This document shows positions 16,490 to 29,379 of a stretch of DNA of 64,000 bases, piece by piece (position 1 is the first letter of the stretch; each line of letters begins with the position of its first letter). This DNA comes from Cucumis sativus (lineage: Eukaryota; Streptophyta; Magnoliopsida; Cucurbitales; Cucurbitaceae): positions 27,794,272-27,858,271 of the forward strand of contig NC_026659.2 of the NCBI RefSeq assembly GCF_000004075.3. Reading direction: 5' to 3'. A program made the position numbers and the translations under genes. The notes below the pieces were generated by a model. That model searched no databases and was not told the origin of the DNA. It was given only the letters and a program-made list of their open reading frames with translations.

Positions 16490-16746
16490 TCTTCATCTTT
16501 TTCTTCTTCTTCTTCTTCTTCATCATCTTCTTCTTCTTCTCTTTCACTTTCCAAAATCCTTTTTCCCCCAAATATTCTCTACGTAATCTTCAATTTCATC
16601 CATAATTTCTTCGATCTCCGATTCCTAATTCCTTCTCCGATTCTCTCTGATTTCCCTATTTCCATTCCATTTCTCCCGATTCAACCTCTCTCTCTCTCTC
16701 TCCCTTCAATTTCAATTCACTTTCTCCACTTGATTTGATTTTATTT
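16490..16746 (+). promoter_or_regulatory. Pyrimidine-rich 5' leader of the NT-C2 gene
   Basis: The stretch contains a TTC/CTT-rich run at about 16498-16540 and a perfect (TC)n run at 16686-16702, then leads into the ATG at 16747. Pyrimidine tracts of this type are common in plant 5' leaders near the transcription start. The transcription start itself cannot be placed from sequence alone. Confidence 0.5.
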
Positions 16747-19700
16747 ATGGTTGTGAAACTGGTCCGATGGCCGTCCTGGCCGCCGTTCTCGTCGAGAAAA
16801 TACGAGACGATCATCAATATTCGCCGATTGGAAGGATTGGCGAATGTGTCGATGATGAAGGATAGTGGTTGTTTAGTGATGGAAATCAAATGGAAAGGGC
16901 AAAAAATTATGGGATTGAGTTCTTGGAGACGCTCTGTGAAGAGGAATTATACGGAAAAGGGGAATGTCTGTGAAGAAGAAGAAGGAAAGGGATTGTGTGT
17001 GGATTGGAATGAAGAGTTTATGAGTTTGTGTTCGTTTTTGGGTTCTAAAGAGGACGTTCTCAATATTCCTCCATGGAAGGTTTTGTTGAAACTTCTCCAC
17101 AAAGTAAGTCATCCTTCTTCCTTCTTCCTTCTTCCTTTTTCCTTCTTCCTTCCTTTGCTCTGAATTTATTGCAGTCCTTTGAATTGAATTGTGAATTAAT
17201 GGCGATTGATTTTGCTTTCTTTTTCCCTCAAGTCTTTTGCTTGGTTTTTTCCACCCGTTTCCCTTTCTCAGTTCCCATGGAGGGTTTGACTTTTTGTGAT
17301 GAAGACATAACGATTTATTTGTTTTCTCTCTCTCTCTCTTCTCTAATTCTCAAGTCCTTTTTCTTCTAAATTATAAAAAACACACACACATTAATGTTTG
17401 CATGGTGGGGTGTGCTATTACAGTCAAAAGTTAAGCGAAATCGATTTTTCGATCAAACCGACACCGAAAACAAATCCTACTTAAGTTTATTTGGTTTTCA
17501 TCTACAGTTAGATTAAGCATACTTATGAACACTATGCAGCACACACCCAAGCAGATGGGCATTTGTGTTTGGCTAAGGAGATCATGTGCCACCAACTTAG
17601 ATAATTCCTTCACAACTTTCTTCCCCATCTTTCTACACCAATTGTAGTTTCATCTTTTAAAGCATATTTTCGAAACCCAAAACAACAAAATCCAAACATA
17701 CTTTTTATAATTGAAAAAGAAAAATTACACTTTTCATTGTCTTTGAGATTTGAAATTTTATTTAGGTCTTAAGCTCTAACCATCTACATCCCAACACTGT
17801 ATATCGATCCTCAATTTTGGGAAGTCCCTCGTAATAATAAATCGATATCATAGACTAAATTGCTAAATTTTAAAATCTAAGTTCGTAATTCTCATCTTTA
17901 TATTTTAGAACTCTTCTTTTTCTATTTTTTTTTTACTTTTTGCTTTTGGGTTGGGGCTGGTGGATGACGTATAGTTGAATAATGAGGATGTTGATATTTC
18001 AATTTTTCTTTCCTGTGTTTGACTTTTTCTATAGTTGAAAACAAAAACAAAATAATAAACATTATTTTAGTAATATCCTCTTTCATGATTTGCAGTTGTC
18101 ACTTTATGAATTAAATATCAACAATTCATGTCATATATTATGAATATTGTATTGCTACCAAATACCCTAAGCTTTCATAAATTGTTATTAATTCAATCCC
18201 ATTCAAAGAAAGAAAAGATTAAAAAAAAAAAAAAAAGGATATTGCTTGGCCTTCCCTATGTTAATAATTTTCTAATCAAAATCGGCAGAAAGTGGAGGAA
18301 AGAGTTGGTTGAAGAATAAATTCATATAATAATTGGAGGATATAATAAAGTTCAATGTTAGGGATGTGGCAAACAATCAAGTGTCATGCTGACTAGGATT
18401 TTGATAAATATATATAAAAAACTCAAATATGTGATGCACAAAACATACTTATCGTGAAATGAAATAGGATTTAATTAATTCAAACTAAAATTGAACAAAT
18501 TTTAAAAAAAAATCGTTCTTTTAAACGATTACTTTCACTTACTTTTCTTGCTTTGGTGTTATCACTACTCCCTCATTGCAGGGAGAAAACCAAGTACTTC
18601 GAAACAGCTACACCGTGATCGGAACGGCATCACTGAACCTAGCGGAATATGTTTCCAAAGCTGATGGAAAAGAGATTCAAATAAGCCTTCCTTTGAAGGT
18701 TCGTGGTAGCACTCCGGAGTTGAGTGCTCCATTGCTTCTTGTAAGTACCTTGTCAAATTAGTTCCTTATCGACTTTCTTATTCTCTATGATGTAATTCTT
18801 TGTTCTACTACGACACAGTTATCACTCAACCTCTTGGAGGTGAGAACTGATACAAAAGCGTTGGGAATGGTGCAAAGGTCGATCATGCCGGTTACACTCT
18901 CACCAACGTCACCGTTGGGTTTGTCTACAGAGAAAGATGGGTTAGCTGTAATAAGAGCGGGTCTAGATAGAGTGAAAATATTTAGACATTGTGTATCAGC
19001 TGGAAGATCTAAAGAAGAAGTATTCCATGAAGAAGATATTGCTACTGTTAATGGGTTTTATATTAAAGATAAGGATTCTACTCAAAGCTCTTCACTTGAT
19101 TCGGATTCGCTAGATGATAGTGGGAATGAGGGTTCATGTGTTTGGCAGCCATTTGGTTATGAGAAACTAGCCCATGCTAACCGATTGCTTCTCCCTGGGA
19201 CGAAGAACGACAAAGGAGATGATGAATGTTGGATCTATTGTGGTAATGGTGCAGGGTGTTTGGAGATTGATAGTGACTGTTCACAGACTATGCAGCAGAA
19301 CTCGATGCGCAAAATCTTGTCGTGGAGGAAGAGGAAGTTGAGCTTCAAATCGCCCAAAGTTAAAGGAGAGCCTCTTCTGAAGAAACATTATGGTGAAGAT
19401 GGTGGAGATGATATCGACTTTGACCGTAGGCAGCTCAGCACAAACGAGCTTTTCTCTTGGGTATATTCTCAGGACTTGAACTTCATTTTGCTCTACATTA
19501 CTTGGTATGCTTTGGTTTTTCTCATCCTTCTTCTGTGCAGTGGTATAACCTAGAGTTATCGGCTGCTGCATTTGGAGACGACAACTTTGCCGTGGGTACT
19601 TGGGAGCAGAAAGAGGTAACCTGCCGTGACGGCTGCTTGAAGATCAAAACTGAAGTCTTCTTTGCCTCTATTGATCAAAGAAGCGAACGTGCTTCGGGGG

Positions 19701-20785
19701 AAAGTGCCTGCACAGCTCTAGTTGCTGTTATTGCTGATTGGTTGCTATCCAACCAAGACGAAATGCCCATCAGGTCTGATTTGGACAACTTGATCAGAGA
19801 TGGATCAGCAGAATGGAGAAATCTTTGTGAAAATAAAGACTACATGGAGCAGTTCTCTGATAAACACTTCGATCTTGACACAGTAATTGATGCAAAAATC
19901 CGACCTCTATCCGTTGTTGCGGAGAAGTCATATGTTGGATTCTTCCACCCAGAAGGGTTGGAGGAAGAAGGTGTCTTTGAGTTCCTTAAAGGCGCTATGT
20001 CTTTTGACACCATATGGGATGAAATCAACCTTCAAGCAGCAGATGCAGGCGAATCAATAGTCTACATAGTGAGTTGGAATGACCACTTCTTCATCTTGAA
20101 AGTTGAAAAGGAGGCTTACTACATCATAGACACCTTGGGCGAGCGGCTTTATGAGGGATGCACCCAGGCATACATTCTGAAATTTGACAAGGAGACAGTA
20201 ATTCATAGATTACCAAACAACACAAAGGAAACAGAGGAAAAAAGCTCCAACAACACAAAGGAATCATCAAAGAGCACAGGCTCATCAGATAAGAAAACCT
20301 CCATTGACACAAAACAACCAAAGAGTTCAGGGCCATCAAAGGAGAAAAGCAGCATTATTAAGACAAATCAATCAAAGAGCACAGAGATCTCACAGGTGGA
20401 ACAGTCTACCAATGTGTCACAAGCAAGCGAACCAGAGATTTTGGACGAAAACCCATCCATGGATGTCATGCAACCAAGCGACTCTGAAGAAGCTTCGACA
20501 TCAAAACCAACAGATGGCCTGAAAGAAGCTTCAACTGAGAAGAAAGATGAGTCAGGAAATGGTAGTAATATAAAGGAAGAGGTTGAAGAATGCACAGGGA
20601 AGGAGTGCTGCCAGGAGTACATTAAGAGCTTTCTTGCTGCAATTCCAATCAGGGAATTGCTGGACGATGTGAAGAAGAACGGTTTGAGTTCATCGACACC
20701 CCTTCACCAACGGCTGCAAATAGAATTCCACCGTGCCAAAGTGATTCTAGACGCAGGGGATCAAATTTTGGCAAGCAGCGACTGA
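16747..20785 (+). CDS. NT-C2 (EEIG1/EHBP1 N-terminal) domain protein
   Basis: Four exons: 16747-17103, 18582-18740, 18819-19460, 19541-20785, all phase 0, giving 800 residues. The start at 16747 yields MVVKLVRWPSWPPFSSRKYE, the hallmark opening of plant NT-C2 proteins. The C2-like domain covers roughly residues 5-170 and is thought to bind membranes or act as a scaffold. The second half holds the conserved plant block from FGDDNFAVGTWEQ through FFASIDQRSER, ESACTALVAV and HFDLDTVIDAKIRPLSVV to FDTIWDEI. After HRLPNN comes a Lys/Ser/Thr-rich, low-complexity insert of about 150 residues with short repeats such as NNTKE and KSTG. A conserved CCQEYIKSFLAAIPIREL block closes the protein. Homologues include Arabidopsis At5g04860 and At3g11760, as I recall. 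The precise function is unknown. Intron 1 is the largest (1478 bp). Confidence 0.88.
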
Positions 20786-21646
20786 GGATTAATTATAAAA
20801 GAAAGCTGACTCAAAAGCTATGTTTTGGTTCTTGTTTAACTTTTGAATTAAGTTTTGAAGAATCTCCTTGTTTAGACCACTGTAATAAGGAATAAAGTAA
20901 ATATTGAAGAGGGCATAAATTAATTGTTTATAATGCCCCATTAATTCCTTGTTTAATTATTGTAAAAGTTATTAATGCTTATTAATTCCTTCCTCAATTA
21001 TTGCTTCAGAGAATTTATTATATAATTATCTTATAATCCTCCTGATTTGGCACGAAAGTTTTGTTGAAGTGACTTAACTTGAATGAACCATATGGTGTAT
21101 AGAAAACTAGGTACACAGGAACATCACGTTTTGAAAAAAATCTGATTTTGTTCACTACAATGCACTCTACAAAATAATTTCTGCTCGACAATTCCATTGT
21201 CAATAAAAAATCTGGTTAATTTGATTAAATAAATAAATATACATTACACTCCAAATCTATAATACCTACCTATATAATGATTTAGATGAGACTTAGTGCA
21301 TTATCATATCATAAATTATTCAAAAGTAGATAGGATTTAATCATTTTTATCTCATGTCAAATTTGAGAATTGTGATGAAACAAGGAACTTTAAATGATTA
21401 ACCAATAATGATGAGTGACCACCAAAAAGCATCCATTGTCAGCAGAGAAACCCTACGTCAAGAAATTAATTTCTCAGGTTCACATTCAAATGCCTGGCTC
21501 CTTATTCAACTACTCTACTAAAGAATGCTAAGTAAAAGCAATGAGTATTGTCACTCAGCTACCAGAAAGGAGAACGATATTCATGTTCAGAATTGTAAGT
21601 GATCACCTTCATTAACTATACAAAAGAGATCTGTCCATCAGACACC
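20786..21646. other. Convergent 3' intergenic region
   Basis: It lies between the stop of the NT-C2 gene on the plus strand and the stop of the 5'-nucleotidase gene on the minus strand. It holds both 3' untranslated regions and AT-rich DNA with several aataaa-like motifs. I see no gene in it. Confidence 0.7.
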
Positions 21647-23821
21647 TCAAACGGGAAAGAGCTGACGTACAAGTTTAACTACTCCCAGCATGGATGCATC
21701 ATTCTGCAGACAACATTCAAATTGGTTAAAGCTTTATGGTAAAGTGGTTCTCATTATACGGGGAGAAGTAAGGTATTAGCTATAATGGTCATGAGAAATA
21801 AAAGTAAAGATTTTCCTTTCTTTTTATTCCCATTTAAGGGTGTTCAACTCACCAGGTAAACAACATCAAAAGCATTACGATAGCTATCAAGAGAGTTCTC
21901 GATGTTGTCATTCCTGCAAAAGGAGCTTATTCTTCAGTATGACAATAATTATTCATCAAAACTATTGTTCCCTGAATATTTGCATGCAGAACAAGTAAAC
22001 GAATGACAACATATGAAAGTTATTAAGTTCACATACAAAAACCCCACGGATATCCGAGTGTCATAGTTTAAACCGTCTGACATCCCTAAATCCCCAATGT
22101 GGTCACCAAGAAGAAGTACATTTGTCCGTTTTCTTACAGAGGCGCTGTCATTAATTGTGCCATCTACATCACCCAATTGGTCATGCAGAGGAGCAGCCAT
22201 ATCAAGAGCATGCTCATTTTTATTTAGACTATGAATCGTCTTGCCTGCAAAGAGAAATATTTCCACAGAACAAACTCATTCAGACGATCAGATGTAACAA
22301 ACATAACAACCGCTAATAAAATGACTGTGGCAAGTAATAGCCAGCTAAAAAAAGGAAAATACCCTTAAATGATACAAGGCAACCATTATCATCAAACACC
22401 ATTCTATTTGAAACGATCCTAATATTTTTAAAAGATCTGTGAAGTTTCTGCCTCAGGACCTAATCCAGTAAGAAAATAGAAATATCAACAAGGAATGCAA
22501 GCGAGCTTTACATATTGAATTATATCTGTATAAATGCATAAAAGATCAAGGAACATTTGACCTTGCCTACCTCCTCTATAATGTCAGCAAGGCCTGCTGA
22601 AAATATTAGAACAGGAACACCCTTTTCCTGATCATCATTGTGTTTGATATCAAAAATTAGCTTTAACACAAAATCACAAAAATAGAAAATAGAACATTGA
22701 TATTTACCCCCACAAAGGAGAGTAGCAAGTAAAGTTATCATTCCAGGGGGAATTTTTTTTTTTACCTCTAGAAGTTCAAACAGCTCAACCACTCCCTCCC
22801 TAAAAGCAATAGTGGCAGCAGTAACTGATTGCTTTATTGCATCAAACGTAAGTCCTCCTTCAATCAGAAGTGAATGGCTTTTGCCCCACCTGCAATGCAT
22901 GATATGAAATTATAAATTTTTTGTACACCCACCAACAAGTGGACATAAATCCATCATGTGTGATTAAAGAAGCCTCACTAAATAACTCAGCTTAAACTTA
23001 TACTGGTACTACATACATATTTTTTAGCTAATCTAAGAGATGATACAAACGAGGCATACCATTCTTCCATGAGCTTGGTTTTCTCTTCTCTCGAAATTGT
23101 AGGAGAATATTCCAAAGGATGGTAATATTTATAAAGTTCATCCCTCTTAGTATCATATTCAGGATTCCCCTGCTTTAGAAGACCATGACTAGCTACAAAT
23201 ATTAATCAACTTCATCAGACTTAAAAATAAAGCTTACTACAAAGTTGACAGAGTTGAAAATCCTCAAATCTTACTTTGACCACGGCAGCCATCAATCCAG
23301 TACCTCGTTAGCGTAGCATCAAAATCAGCAATAACCTAAACAAGACCTCCTACTATTATTCCTAATGGTAAAGAAAAAAAAACACAACTCATAGAAACAT
23401 CACATTTATCACATTTAAAAACAAAACCGCAACACACCTGGAGCTTCTGCGGACCGGAAAAACGCAAAGCATCGAGTTTCTTCTTCAGCAAATCGGAATC
23501 GGCAACAACTGTCTCAGTAGGCTGTAAGAATCCTTTTTCGTCCATTCCAATCACGTTTCGGCGTTCGCAAAAGAGCCTACAAAAGAAAAAACGCATTAGG
23601 AGAGATCAGGAACACGAGAAACGATAAGGGAAGCGAGAATGCGGCATAATCGGGCAAAAGAATCCGCGATGTATTGAAGGAATGAATGAGCAAAAACAAC
23701 GGAATGGAGTTGAAGAGAGAAGAAACCTGGAAGTGGAAAATGGAGAAGAACGGAGATTGAGATTGAAGATGGAGGCGAAACGAAGAGGAGTGGTTGAAAT
23801 GAATTGGACTCGAACAGTCAT
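21647..23821 (-). CDS. 5'-nucleotidase of the cN-III (UMPH-1) HAD family, organelle-like leader
   Basis: Predicted to dephosphorylate (pyrimidine) nucleoside monophosphates. Ten exons on the minus strand: 23727-23821, 23438-23576, 23275-23335, 23060-23192, 22766-22889, 22571-22627, 22363-22459, 22037-22244, 21853-21913, 21647-21703; 343 residues. The ATG at 23821 opens a Ser/Arg-rich segment (MTVRVQFISTTPLRF and onward) without acidic residues, resembling a mitochondrial or plastid presequence, followed by MDEKGF, a possible internal cytosolic start. HAD motif I is DFDATLT (D82, D84). Further conserved blocks are RYWIDGCRGQ, EEWWGK, IEGGLT, PVLIFSAGL, and motif IV GDHIGDLGM (D283, D287). The C-terminal NDASMLGVVKLV is typical of plant members such as At2g38680. 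All splice phases are consistent. The sub-cellular location is inference. Confidence 0.9.
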
Positions 23822-25037
23822 TTGGGCGTTCGCCTGAAATCTAATGAACACTCATCCTTCGTTTTTGGTATGGAGCGTCCGAAAAATATTGTTTTTAGGA
23901 AAAATAAAGGAAAATTATTTCATATTCTTCCAAATATTTAAAAATAGGTTGAATTGGTAAAATGATGAAATTTTTGGCATTATTAGAATGCGTCGGTATT
24001 CCTCTCTTTTCCACAAAACATTCCTTACTTCATTTTTCTTTTCCTACATAAAATTTTAAAAAAACTGTGAAAATACCTTCAAACATTCCAATAATGCCAA
24101 AAATCCTATCAGTTATATAATCAAAATCCTTGAAAAAAGGAATTACTCCGACCCAATCTTTACCCCAATTCAATTCAATTCTACTTCCATACTTCAATTC
24201 CATTCTACTCATTCTAATAATGTCAAAATTTTCATTACAAAATAGTTTTGAAAACATCCATTTTCTCCAACTCTTTTAAAAACCAACCCGACTTTCCAAA
24301 TCACCCTTGTTTTAGTGATGAAATACGTCGGTGTAGTACTAATAACGAGAAGTTCAGTCAAAAGTCTACCAGATTGTGTAAATTATACTGTCAAATTCGG
24401 TTTTGTTCAATACTAAATTCATGAAATAAATAGTGTGACAGTGTCCATCTTAATGAATTAAGTACCATTTTAAATTTAATTTAACTCATGACGTTACTTT
24501 TTAAGCCAAACATTAGTCCATACACATATAATGTGTGTATTTATATATCATGGAGAGCACAAAATTGATCTCATGTCTAAAAATGTAGGGATGAAGAAAA
24601 AGCAAAGGGTTGGAGAATTAAGAAGAATAAATCTTGGGAAGTTTTCACTTGAAACCACAGTTCACAGAAAAGAACCAAAGATCTTTCTGTTTCCCAATCA
24701 ATCCTATTTATATCTGCAACTCCAATACATAATCTTTTGAATTCTTGGTAAAGCTAGAAAAATAGCACATAATAAAAAAGAAAAAAAAAACAAAAACATA
24801 AAAATTCCAGAAAGCTTACTTCGTAATCCTACTGACTGAATTAGAAAATAAAATTCATCTATTTATTGAGAAAATTTGGATATGAGATATGACTGCTGCT
24901 GCCCGGTGGTGTTGTGCTGTTGTTGGTAGATCCATTTCCTTCATTGGTGTTGTTCTCTGAAAATTTTCATAATGTCTTAATCATCAATCAATGTGTTATG
25001 GCGGTAGCTCCACTCCTCCCCCAGAGTTTAATCGAGA
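23822..25037. other. Promoter side of the 5'-nucleotidase and 3' flank of the DnaJ gene
   Basis: Both neighbours are on the minus strand, so this region contains the 3' untranslated region of the DnaJ gene (right part) and the promoter of the nucleotidase (left part). The DNA is AT-rich. Short open frames occur but none shows protein-like conservation. Confidence 0.6.
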
Positions 25038-27121
25038 TCATTGTTGAGCACACTGCACTCTCTGTGCACCACCGTGCATATCCTCATCTTCATCGTATGC
25101 CTCTTGTGCTTGCTTCCTGCGCATCTCCTCTTCAATGTTGACATCGTGGAGAGTGGTCTCTTCACATTCATCCAATTCCATATCTGAGAGCTGCACTGAG
25201 GTCCTGGGAGGCAGAACGCCCTCCAGCGCCTTGCACTGTTCGGGGTTCAAGGAGTCTGGGAACTCAACACTGAAGTGGATGTAAAGTTTGCCCTTCATGA
25301 ATGGCCTCTGGTACATAGGCATACCCTCATCGTTTATGGCCTTGAATTGGTCTGTGCAATTAAGAATGGAAAACATTGAGCAAATGCCTCAACATGCAAT
25401 ACAAGCAGATGTACTGAAACACAAACAGTTACATACCAGGCTTCACTACTTCACCGGGAAGTGATTTGATGAGTAGCTGTCGGCCATCCAAATGAGTCAG
25501 AATAAATTGGAAACCACACAGAGACTCGACGAGAGACAAGGTATGCTCTACAAAGAGGTCATCGCCCTTTCTCTTAAACTTGGGGTGCTCTTTTTGTTGT
25601 AGGACAAAGACAATGTCCCCAGTAACAGTGTCGGGCTGAACAAACAGGCAAAATGAAAACCAATCAAGATCACATGTTACAGAGAGACAATTACCAAGTT
25701 TTGGAAGTTACTCAAGAAAAATTCAGTCTCACCGCTTCATCTGCTTCACCAGGGAATGTAATCTTTTGTGCATTTTGCATACCCTTCTCCACAATAACTT
25801 CCAAAACTTTTTTCTCCTGAACAACCTTTTCACCCTTGCATTGTGAGCAGCGATCTTTATCATTGATGGTCTCACCAGTTCCTTTACATTCATTGCAAGG
25901 ATGCTGCATTTGCTGAATCATAGAGGGGCCAAGGTGTCTGATGGAAACTTTCATACCAGAACCTTGACAGCCAGGACACTTCATTGAAGCACCAGATTTA
26001 GAACCCTTACTGTGATTTGTTAAAGAAAAATCAACATGATTTCATTATAAAGTAACGGATAATTAAAGAAGGGAAAAGGCATAAGTGCATAACAACCAGA
26101 GTTACTCACCCCTTGCACTTTGAGCAAATTACATTACGTGAAAGAGAGAGCTTCTTTGAAGTACCGTTGTAGAGATCTTCCAACGAGACCTTGAGAGGAT
26201 GGATAACATCCTCTCCCCTTCTCTGCCTTCGGCCTCTGCTGCTTCCACCACCTAAACAGAATCTCGAAATCGATTTCAATTGCTTACAATAACCTCACAT
26301 TACATAATTAAACATCACAACAAATAATATTACCACCAAACGGGCTTCCACCAAAGAAAGACTGGAATATGTCAAATGGATCATGACCACCGCCACCTCC
26401 CATTCCTTCCTTGAGGGCATCCTCGCCATATTGATCATATATCTCACGTTTCTCTGGATCACTCAGCACCTCGTAGGCTTGTGCTAACTCCTTGAACTGA
26501 ATCATAAAAGGAAATTTTTCAAAAAGGTCAATATTTATCTCTTTTGTCGAATAACTCAGCTGTCTGAACCATTTTTTTCACGTAAACAGAAGATTGACCA
26601 ACATCAGATTTAAGTACCCGCGTAAACAGAGAACGACCGACAAACATTTAATCGTTCAACACATTCCACTTCAAAACATTCATATTATTTACTACACAAG
26701 TAAACGAGCAAATCAACGTAAGAAGACCATCAATTCCGCTAGATGATTCTTGCAACCCTAAGCAAACAACTCCCTTGACTAAAATAAAAGCATGTTAAAC
26801 CGTCTTAATTAAAATCCAAGACCGTCAGCAAAGCATCAATTCACGGAACTAAGCAGTCGATCTCAACATAACGATCCACCGTCAATTATCATCAGGAAAA
26901 CTCGTTAGAAAATAGCCAGTATTAAAAAACTACCAACGATTCAAAAATCACCAAAGAATGAAGAAAATGCTCACTTTTTCAGGGTCGCCACCTTTATCAG
27001 GATGGTTCTTGATGGCGGCCTTTCTATAAGCCTTCTTTAGATCGTCTTGCGACGCATTCTTCGAGACTCCAAGAATCTCATAATATTTGGTATTATCGCT
27101 CTTCTTCGGCCTTCCAAACAT
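25038..27121 (-). CDS. DNAJ1: Type-A DnaJ/HSP40 co-chaperone with CAQQ farnesylation box
   Basis: Co-chaperone that stimulates HSP70 ATPase activity; cytosolic and partly membrane-bound when farnesylated. Six minus-strand exons: 26975-27121, 26334-26496, 26110-26251, 25733-26009, 25437-25635, 25038-25351; 413 residues, the usual length for plant ANJ1/AtJ2/AtJ3 proteins. Domains in order: J-domain (about 11-75) with HPD at 40-42; Gly/Phe region with [11 protein letters not shown] and FFGGSPFGG; a zinc-finger region with four CxxC modules (CSKCKGKG from residue 146, [24 protein letters not shown]); two C-terminal substrate-binding beta domains; an acidic region; and the C-terminal CAQQ prenylation signal. 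From memory it is essentially the cucumber DnaJ homolog 1, which supports a cucurbit source. Intron 1 (478 bp) splits the J-domain just after the HPD helix. Confidence 0.97.
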
Positions 27122-27710
27122 CTTTGCCCAAACGATCGGATCTCAGCAAACCCTAACGAAACAAATCAACCCCCGAGTCAAAAAAAAAAAAAAAAGATCG
27201 CGAAACCAAATTCGATGAGAAAAACAAACAAATCGAAACCCGATGAATCGAAAATAAGAGAAAACAAGAACCTTAGAAGAGAGAAAAGGGCGATCTTGAA
27301 GTGAAAGATCGGGTAGAGAGATCGGTGACCTGAGAGCAGAGAACCCAAAAGGAACGGTTCGAGACGGCGAGGTAGAGAGAGGGATTGAAGAGTCTGAAAT
27401 CTCGAACTATAAAGGAAATAGATGGACGGTCAGGATTGTTGGTTTAAAATATGTGGTCAGGTAAGGCTTAGGGGTAATCTTGACATTTTCCAAAGCAAGG
27501 CGGCCAAGCCCATACATGCTTAAGAAGGATCTAGAATTTTCTTGCTTTCTTATTTTAAGCAATTACGTTGAGAAGTGGTTTCGTATTTACTTCCAAATCT
27601 TTTATTTAATAGGTCTTTATATATATATATATTATTTTAAATAAATATTTGGGATTTTTTAAAAATAAAGCAAAATATTTACCACAAAAGTTTGTATAGC
27701 AAAAAAAATT

Positions 27711-27776
27711 AGTTTAAATTTGTATAGTCAAATCTAAACTAGTTTAAATTTGTATAGTCAAATCTAAACTAGTTTA
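27711..27776. repeat. 30-bp perfect tandem duplication plus partial third copy
   Basis: Two identical 30-bp units at 27711-27740 and 27741-27770, each starting agtttaaatttg and ending aatctaaact. A third copy begins at 27771 and breaks off after agttta. The DNA between the units is continuous. Non-coding, in the upstream region of the DnaJ gene. Confidence 0.92.
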
Positions 27777-29355
27777 AGATAAGATATTGTCGTTTCACGG
27801 TTTAAATAACAATAACAGTTTAAAAAAAATTACAGAAAATAAGATAAAAGTGGAGAGTAAAAAAATTAAGTAAACAAAATAATTTATTATTTTATTATAT
27901 TTGTGAAAATTAGACTAAATACTTACTGATGTAATATTGTAGGTAGTACAAAATAATTCTATTTACTTATTTAATACCGTGTCAAAACAACTGAGTACTG
28001 TCGGTAGAAACATAAAATTTTCCTTTTCTACATGTGTTTGTTATTGATAATTACAATCGTTTTATTTTAATATCGTTGTAATTTTTTTTCTTTACGTATT
28101 TATCTATCGTATATAATAATATTTGTGTCTTATAGTTGAATAGCTATAAAGCAATAATATTTGACTTTGTTTAACTATGTACTGTTGTAAAATTTTTCAT
28201 TTTTCGCTGTCAACAATTCACCAATTCATTAACATTCTCACTTATGCATAAAATGACATACGAGAAGCCTTAGCTTACTCGTTCAAACCCCTTCTAATTC
28301 TGCTCAACTACTAGTGCGTGTACTTATATCAACTATAATTAAACATGCACGTTCAACCTATTGTTTTGTATGTCGTAGATGAATAAGTTCGTGTTTGTTT
28401 GATTTTAATTTACTAAGAGTAGTAATTGGATTGCATCATTTTTCATATGTCCTGCCCCCGACCACAAAATGAAACAAAGACTATTAAAAAACATATGATT
28501 TTAACGCGTTGTCACGTGACACTTTGTATTGTTTTACATTTCATATGAGTTCAAAATATAAGAACCACTACCTCTTTTTAGTTGGAAATTGATCGTATAT
28601 TTCCACCAAACATCTATCTATCAACATTTAGATTTAAAATAAAAAAAAATTTGCGACGTTATGTCAAAATCATGCAATATTCTCGTTTAGGCCCAAATAC
28701 GACTATCATACTCTTATCCAATTAAACTATTAATTAAACACAAACATTGACAAAATGTATTTTAAAAGGATAGCAAATAAGTAAATATGAATTTGAAAAC
28801 AAAATTTTAATATTATTATTTGAGAAAATAGATTTATAATATCTTAAATCAAAGTTAAAAGTGATTTTCTGTTTTGCTAAATATTTTATCAAAATTTGTT
28901 ACTTTTGATTATTTATTTAAATAAAATCTTACAAAACTTAGATTTAGATTTTTCTACTATAAATATTAAATCTTCTATTTTTTACAAATCATCTTTTAAA
29001 ATTTAACTATTTATGTTAATTATGGTTGATTGTTTTGATTGAACAAGTGATTATTCCCAAAGCACAAGTTTCAAATAAATCTAAAAAAAAGAGTATATTT
29101 TTATTAACGATTTATTTTGAATAAAAGGCATTTTTTAATTTTGAAGCAATATGTTTCTACAATGTCCGTACGGAAGCCATCGTTGGTGCGTTCAGTGAAT
29201 ATAGGAGTGGGCGCAAAAGCGCGGAGTTTGGCAGTGCTTTTGGAGCGAGTGCTTTTATAGAGAACCATTTAAGCTTAGAAGAAGAGAGAGGGAATCTCAA
29301 GTTGTAGCTTCTTTTTATTCTTCTTCATCTCGTTGAGGGCCGAATTTTGAAGCTA

Positions 29356-29379
29356 ATGGCGTCTTCTTCTTCATTCTGA
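29356..29379 (+). other. Short upstream ORF in the leader of the bZIP-like gene
   Basis: Seven-codon frame ATG...TGA encoding MASSSSF, in the presumed non-coding first exon that ends at the gtaagg donor at 29407. The ATG lies about 100 bases downstream of a possible TATA-like cttttatag near 29250. Whether it is translated is unknown. Confidence 0.4.

Larger units (their letters stand above)
11020..16746. other. Large AT-rich intergenic region with foldback elements
   Basis: About 5.7 kb with no supported gene. The first few hundred bases are 3' flank of the nucleoporin gene and include a short (CA)n run near 11434-11448. The middle part holds at least two clear foldback elements (12005-12225, 12895-13165) and a weaker one near 13485. 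The rest is AT-rich with many A and T homopolymers. The last ~250 bases are pyrimidine-rich and form the leader of the next gene. Confidence 0.6.

Noticed and set aside
21490-21510. tgcctggctcctt, similar to the first half of miR160
   Set aside because: The match stops after about twelve bases and no complementary arm capable of forming a precursor hairpin was found nearby.
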